Shown here: positions 7,103 through 10,573 of the stretch, one piece after another
Layout: each line of letters opens with the position of its first letter
Numbering within the stretch: the first letter of the stretch is position 1
DNA from: Candidatus Sulfotelmatobacter sp.
GTDB taxonomy: Bacteria > Acidobacteriota > Terriglobia > Terriglobales > SbA1
Assembly (NCBI GenBank): GCA_030151135.1
Contig: JASLEQ010000484.1
Span: 1-10,573, forward strand
Length of the DNA: 10,573 nt
Reading direction: 5' to 3'
Notes under the pieces: model-generated
What the model saw: the letters and a program-made list of their open reading frames with translations, nothing else
The model's database searches: none
Told to the model about the DNA's origin: nothing
Made by a program: the position numbers and the translations under genes

Positions 7103-7109
7103 AAGGAGG
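7103..7109 (+). promoter_or_regulatory. Strong ribosome binding site deciding a GTG start
   Basis: AAGGAGG at 7103-7109 is a near-perfect Shine-Dalgarno five bases before GTG 7115. The nearby in-frame ATG at 7124 would be 14 bases away, although a second GGGAGG (7108-7113) sits at a possible distance from it. The GTG is preferred; the difference is only three residues. Confidence 0.6.
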
Positions 7110-7114
7110 GAGGC

Positions 7115-8194
7115 GTGTCTCCAATGACACCGAAGCAGATTCTCGATTCTTTTTCAGAAACATTGATCAAAGACAACCGGATCCTGAGTGCGCAGGAGCG
7201 TGCGCTCATTGGGAGTTTGGTTCATCACGCAAGATCAACTGCCGGAGTCAATCCGGAGGTGCAGGAGGCGGTGCGCCGCGTCATTGCCACCGCGATCGGC
7301 GAGACGGTCGCGCAGCGTGCATTCGGCGTACTGGGCGCAAGCATTGTCGAGAGGATTCTCGAAAGCAGCTCATCGGAAAACGCCGGGCATGCCGTCTCGG
7401 AGATCTTTCCCATCAAGGCCGACCAACCTGGACCGCCGTCACCCGGTCCGCAAACGCCGAGTAGCCCGCGCCAGACTCCTCTCGAGGAGCCCAAAGGTCC
7501 GCCTGTGCCCGGACCGCAAACGCCTTCCATCGCCATGCAAAAGACTGTCGCTTCCGATGGAAGGGCAGCGACCGCTGTATTGCCGGCAAGATTAACGGCG
7601 CAGTGCGTAGTCCTTGACGAATTCCTTGCGCCGCAGGAATTAGCGGAACTCACGCGGTTCACACTCGACCATGAAGCTGATTTCGAAGGCAGCGAGGTCA
7701 TTTCTCCGACCTCCGAAAATGGCGTCGTCAACTACGACCATCGCCGGTCCCGCGTCCTCATGAATCTCGGCAAACATCAGGATCTTATCTTGGCACGTAT
7801 CAAGTCGGTCCTGCCGCAGGTCCTGCCGAAGCTGAGTATGGAAGAATTCGCGATCTGCGACGTTGAGGCTCAGATCACGGCTAGCAACGACGGCGACTTC
7901 TTTCACTTTCACAGTGATAACGGGAATTCTCCTGTCGCCGCCCGCCATCTCACGTTTGTCTATTTCTTTCACCGGGAGCCGCGAGCGTTTGAAGGAGGAG
8001 AGCTGCGCATTCACGATGCGCGGCTGGAATCAGGGGGCTACATGAGCGAAGGCAGTTACCAGACGATCGTGCCTCAGCAGAATCAGATTGTGTTCTTTCC
8101 CTGCGAATTGATCCACGAAATCACAACGGTGAAGTGCTCCTCCCGACTCTTTGCCGATAGTCGATTCACACTCAACGGATGGCTTCGTCACTGA
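7115..8194 (+). CDS. 2OG-Fe(II) dioxygenase (prolyl 4-hydroxylase-like) with extra helical N-terminal domain and Pro-rich linker
   Basis: A 359-residue protein in three parts. Residues 1 to about 90 are a predicted helical domain (LIKDNRILSAQERALIGSLV, then IGETVAQRAFGVLGASIVER) that I cannot assign. Residues about 105-140 are a Pro/Gly-rich linker in which PGPQTPS occurs twice (110-116 and 132-138). Residues about 160-359 are a double-stranded beta-helix oxygenase of the P4Hc type: HSD at 266-268 gives the first two iron ligands, FEGGELRIHD follows, and His334 in ELIHEI is the third ligand. Arg350 in DSRFTLNGW, or less likely Arg344, would hold the 2-oxoglutarate carboxylate. All residues needed for activity are present. 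Such enzymes hydroxylate a carbon, usually in proline, lysine or a free amino acid, using O2 and 2-oxoglutarate. No signal peptide, so presumably cytosolic. It overlaps the next oxygenase gene by 16 bases, implying translational coupling. The substrate is unknown. Confidence 0.88.
   Translation: MSPMTPKQILDSFSETLIKDNRILSAQERALIGSLVHHARSTAGVNPEVQEAVRRVIATAIGETVAQRAFGVLGASIVERILESSSSENAGHAVSEIFPIKADQPGPPSPGPQTPSSPRQTPLEEPKGPPVPGPQTPSIAMQKTVASDGRAATAVLPARLTAQCVVLDEFLAPQELAELTRFTLDHEADFEGSEVISPTSENGVVNYDHRRSRVLMNLGKHQDLILARIKSVLPQVLPKLSMEEFAICDVEAQITASNDGDFFHFHSDNGNSPVAARHLTFVYFFHREPRAFEGGELRIHDARLESGGYMSEGSYQTIVPQQNQIVFFPCELIHEITTVKCSSRLFADSRFTLNGWLRH
7442..7528 (+). repeat. Two copies of a PGPQTPS-coding repeat in the linker
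   Basis: Copies at 7442-7462 and 7508-7528 encode the identical heptapeptide and share most bases (both contain CCGCAAACGCC). They are separated by 45 bases of other Pro-rich codons. This looks like a small internal duplication in a flexible linker. Confidence 0.6.
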
Positions 8195-9219
8195 ACAATC
8201 CAGCATGGCTGGAATGGATGTCGTCCCTTATGGGAGGAATGTCGCGGCATACTCAGGCTGCGTCATTTCCTCCCAGCGGTTTCCACTGCTTACTCGACGA
8301 GCTCCCGGTGCATCTCATCCCGAAGCAGGCGCGAGGCTTGCTGTCGGAACGCGTCGAAAACCCAGCAGAGTTGATACTGAATCCGGACTGCGATGTGCGT
8401 GCAGCCGATGACATTCCTGCGGAGATTCAGCTATCGCCAGAAGGACGCGCCGCGTTCGCCCCTCAAGGAAGCATCGCATGGGTTCGCGACGAGTGCGGCT
8501 CTCTTTTGCCGTTCTGGTTGGGCACCAAACTTGAAGCTTTAGTCCGCGAACTTCGCCACGGACAAACGCTCCCACCGGAGGCACCGCGGGACCTCATTGC
8601 GTTATTGGTGGCAGGGGGGATCCTTACGACGAGCAATGCCTCCGTGACGCGCCAACGCGGAAGGCACCGTCTGCAGAAATCAAATGTGCTGTTTCAAAAA
8701 AGAGGCTACACACCCCTGCCGGCTTTGCTTCACCCCTTTCATGTGGCTTCACTGAGGCGTTACTATCGAAGCCTTATCCGGACGGGGAAAATCCAACTCG
8801 GCGATGCGCAAAGTTCATTGCGCTACGTTGCCCATAACGAGCCGGTAGCAAGCTTCTTTCACCATCAACTCACGCCTGTTTTCAGCGCAGTGGCAGGAGA
8901 GCCGCTCAAGCCTTCCTACGTATATCTCGCCTCTTACTTAAGTGGGGCTGATTTGAAGAAACACACCGACCGGGAGCAGTGCGAATTCAGCATTACGCTC
9001 TGCCTCGATTTCTCGCCAGAGCCGGAGCTCGCAACGCCTTGGCCCCTCCGTCTGCAAACATCCAACGGTGAAACCGCCGTTTACCAGTCGCTGGGAGACG
9101 GACTTGCCTATCGCGGGACGCAATTGCCGCACTTCCGCTCTCCGCTCGCGCCGGGTCACACCTCGACCTCAATTTTCTTTCATTTTGTGAGGGCTGATTT
9201 CGAAGGTCCACTCGCCTGA
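8179..9219 (+). CDS. Second 2OG-Fe(II) dioxygenase-like protein with PqqD/winged-helix-like N-terminal segment
   Basis: A 346-residue protein. Residues about 93-155 (PQGSIAWVRDECGSLLPFWL, through LVRELRHGQTLP and DLIALLVAGGILT) have the beta-hairpin, helix, short-turn, helix layout of PqqD-like or winged-helix domains; this is a pattern judgement, not a database match. Residues about 180-346 form an oxygenase-like domain: YVYLASYLSGADLKKHTDRE places HTD at 262-264 as iron ligands. CEFSITLCLDFSPEP, a substrate-side WPLRL strand and GDGLAYRGTQLPHFRSPL (His318 as distal ligand) follow. The usual Arg about ten residues after the distal His is absent; Arg320 in the HFR triplet is the likely 2-oxoglutarate anchor, as in oxygenases with an HWR motif. 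The start overlaps the upstream gene by 16 bases with no strong Shine-Dalgarno, fitting coupling. A later ATG at 8218 or 8239 is possible. Function is inferred; the substrate is unknown. Confidence 0.8.
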   Translation: MASSLNNPAWLEWMSSLMGGMSRHTQAASFPPSGFHCLLDELPVHLIPKQARGLLSERVENPAELILNPDCDVRAADDIPAEIQLSPEGRAAFAPQGSIAWVRDECGSLLPFWLGTKLEALVRELRHGQTLPPEAPRDLIALLVAGGILTTSNASVTRQRGRHRLQKSNVLFQKRGYTPLPALLHPFHVASLRRYYRSLIRTGKIQLGDAQSSLRYVAHNEPVASFFHHQLTPVFSAVAGEPLKPSYVYLASYLSGADLKKHTDREQCEFSITLCLDFSPEPELATPWPLRLQTSNGETAVYQSLGDGLAYRGTQLPHFRSPLAPGHTSTSIFFHFVRADFEGPLA

Positions 9220-9228
9220 GCGAATCCG

Positions 9229-10572
9229 TCAGTGCAGACCAGAGATCTGATACAACGCGGAAAGCGTTTGATTGTAGCTGTAGGCAAAGCGCTTGCCGTC
9301 GCGGCTCACCACGATAGGCGCGACCAATACGACTCCCGCATCAACTCCCGGCTTCAATTCCTTCGTGACGTCCATTTTTCCGGTAACCATGTCGAACCGG
9401 TACACCTTGCTCGGAAATTCTCCCCACTTGTAGCAATATAGAGAGTGGCCGTCGTCGGCCCACTGCACCGCAACAAAGGCTTTATCAAAGCCGGATAGTT
9501 CCTGCACCTTGTTACTGTCGAGAAAATAAATCGCGATGGAGTGATCCGCGGACGTTCCGATGATTGCGTGGCCATCCGGAGATATAGGGCCGCACAACAC
9601 GCCGTCGGGGGTGATCGATTTGGCCGTACCGCTCGATACTTCAACGATGTAGCAATGGCTGGCATGTCCGTTCTGGTCGCCGTTCACCGCGATGCGCTGG
9701 CCATCCGGCAGAAAGCGGGCCCATCCCGTGTGAACATGATCCACGCCGTTGACATTCACGGTGCGAGGCTCTCCTGCTCCCACGGGTAACAAGGCGATCT
9801 GGGAACTTTGCGCCGGAGAGATCGCGATGGCCCATTTTCCGTCAGGCGACAACCCTCCAGAGCTACCTTCGCCCAATCGAACGGGTAAGGAACCGTCCAC
9901 CTTGCGCGTCGCGACCGCGTAGTTTGGCCCCGCCGCTTCGCTTGCGTCCTCAAACAAAACGAATTGCCCGTCGTTCGATATATCTCTCGGAGAATTCCAG
10001 TCGTGCCAGGTCAGTTCCACACCGTCTTTGCTTCCTAGAGTGGAATACTCCATGGGCAGCCGTGTTGTGTTCAATGAAACCAGTACGCGGCCATCCGGGG
10101 CAATATCCTGTAGGTTGACAGCGACCGGCAGGTCGAGCAGCGTGCGCAGTTTGCCTGAGACCGTGACCGCCATCAAATTCAAATTGCTCCCCTGATCCAC
10201 AGCGGCAAACCAAATCTCTTTGCCATCCGGACGCCACGCCAGCCCGCCAACCGACTCCCACTCCGACGTGAGCATGTGAGACTTTCCAGCGAGATCTACG
10301 GTACGAATTACTCCTCGGTTGTCCCATAGGATGGGATGATCCGCGAAGGCAATCGTTTTGCCATCTGGAGAGAAGCGGATGTTTCCAATCCATCCGCCGC
10401 TCTTGTAACGAACCTTGCCTATGGGATATTCGAGACGGCAGTGACCTTCCACGTAATGGACGACCGCCAAGTTGCCAGCCGCGTCCCAATCAGCCCAATG
10501 AACGTCAGGAAGTAATTCACGCGGAGATCCACCCGCCAGTGGGGCACTTGCCAGCATTCCATTTACGACTTC
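9229..10572 (-). CDS. TolB/WD40-like beta-propeller protein, C-terminal part (probable acidobacterial Ser/Thr kinase sensor; runs off right edge)
   Basis: 448 codons are visible and the frame is open to the edge, so the N-terminus lies outside. The visible part is a beta-propeller with repeated PD40-type motifs: SPDGKTIAFADHP, WRPDGKEIWF, SPDGKWAIAIS, LPDGQRIAVNG, SPDGHAIIGTS and SRDGKRFAYSY, about one per 40-60 residues. The first visible segment (APLAGGSPRELL, then HWADWDAAGNLAVV and EYPIGKV) closely resembles what I know from the C-terminal half of acidobacterial serine/threonine protein kinases, where a propeller follows the kinase domain and a membrane anchor. A CadC-like winged-helix DNA-binding domain at the N-terminus is the main alternative. 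The internal ATG at 10557 lies in mid-propeller and is not the start. The gene converges on the dioxygenase pair with only 9 bases between stop codons and no room for a terminator. Confidence 0.85.
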   Translation of the reverse strand, partial: EVVNGMLASAPLAGGSPRELLPDVHWADWDAAGNLAVVHYVEGHCRLEYPIGKVRYKSGGWIGNIRFSPDGKTIAFADHPILWDNRGVIRTVDLAGKSHMLTSEWESVGGLAWRPDGKEIWFAAVDQGSNLNLMAVTVSGKLRTLLDLPVAVNLQDIAPDGRVLVSLNTTRLPMEYSTLGSKDGVELTWHDWNSPRDISNDGQFVLFEDASEAAGPNYAVATRKVDGSLPVRLGEGSSGGLSPDGKWAIAISPAQSSQIALLPVGAGEPRTVNVNGVDHVHTGWARFLPDGQRIAVNGDQNGHASHCYIVEVSSGTAKSITPDGVLCGPISPDGHAIIGTSADHSIAIYFLDSNKVQELSGFDKAFVAVQWADDGHSLYCYKWGEFPSKVYRFDMVTGKMDVTKELKPGVDAGVVLVAPIVVSRDGKRFAYSYNQTLSALYQISGLH

Positions 10573-10573
10573 C

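Noticed and set aside
6601..7209. 202-codon open frame on the minus strand
   Set aside because: Antisense to the secure purQ gene and the start of the dioxygenase; composition is that of a shadow frame.
9217..9231. Bidirectional terminator between the convergent stop codons
   Set aside because: Only 9 bases separate the stops and I found no convincing stem spanning them.

Overview
The window looks like a chromosomal segment of an Acidobacteriota bacterium, probably of the Koribacter/Terriglobales type. This rests on recognising protein types: a large VPS10/Asp-box repeat exoprotein, a secreted protein with an LGDVARxLR-type N-terminal motif, and a TolB-like propeller of the kind found at the C-terminus of acidobacterial Ser/Thr kinases. 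It is inference; there is no rRNA or tRNA in the window to confirm it. Base composition looks uniform, and I saw no insertion sequence, integrase, CRISPR array or tRNA.

Layout. (1) The left edge holds the N-terminal part of a PLP-dependent group II amino-acid decarboxylase on the minus strand, with a TTG start at 414. It runs off the window and is divergent from (2) a complete class III-like polyphosphate kinase 2 gene (567-1445, +). The divergent spacer carries a nested inverted repeat and a plausible promoter. (3) A signal-peptide-bearing, roughly 1100-residue VPS10/BNR propeller protein follows (1543-4869, +). (4) A 537-bp stretch (4870-5406) has no confident gene. It contains a hairpin and two small minus-strand ORFs, one of them 26 codons long behind a very good Shine-Dalgarno sequence. 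(5) Next come a small secreted protein of unknown function (5407-6243, +) and (6) purQ (6310-7005, +), standing apart from purS and purL.

(7) The most interesting part is a tightly coupled pair of genes (7115-8194 and 8179-9219, +, 16-base overlap). Both encode 2-oxoglutarate/Fe(II) dioxygenase-like proteins, but of different subtypes and each with its own extra N-terminal domain. The first has a helical N-terminal region and a proline-rich linker containing a repeated PGPQTPS. The second has an N-terminal segment that resembles a PqqD-like or winged-helix fold. Together they look like a dedicated protein- or peptide-hydroxylation module whose substrate is unknown. (8) The right edge is the C-terminal propeller of a large protein on the minus strand (9229 to beyond the edge), probably a Ser/Thr kinase sensor. 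It is convergent with the dioxygenase pair, only 9 bases away.

Apart from the dioxygenase pair, the genes look like independent units: amine or amino-acid metabolism, polyphosphate/nucleotide energy metabolism, secreted proteins, purine synthesis and signalling. Several upstream regions share a TAAACT / TTTACT / TTACTAA sequence that may be the local -10 element.
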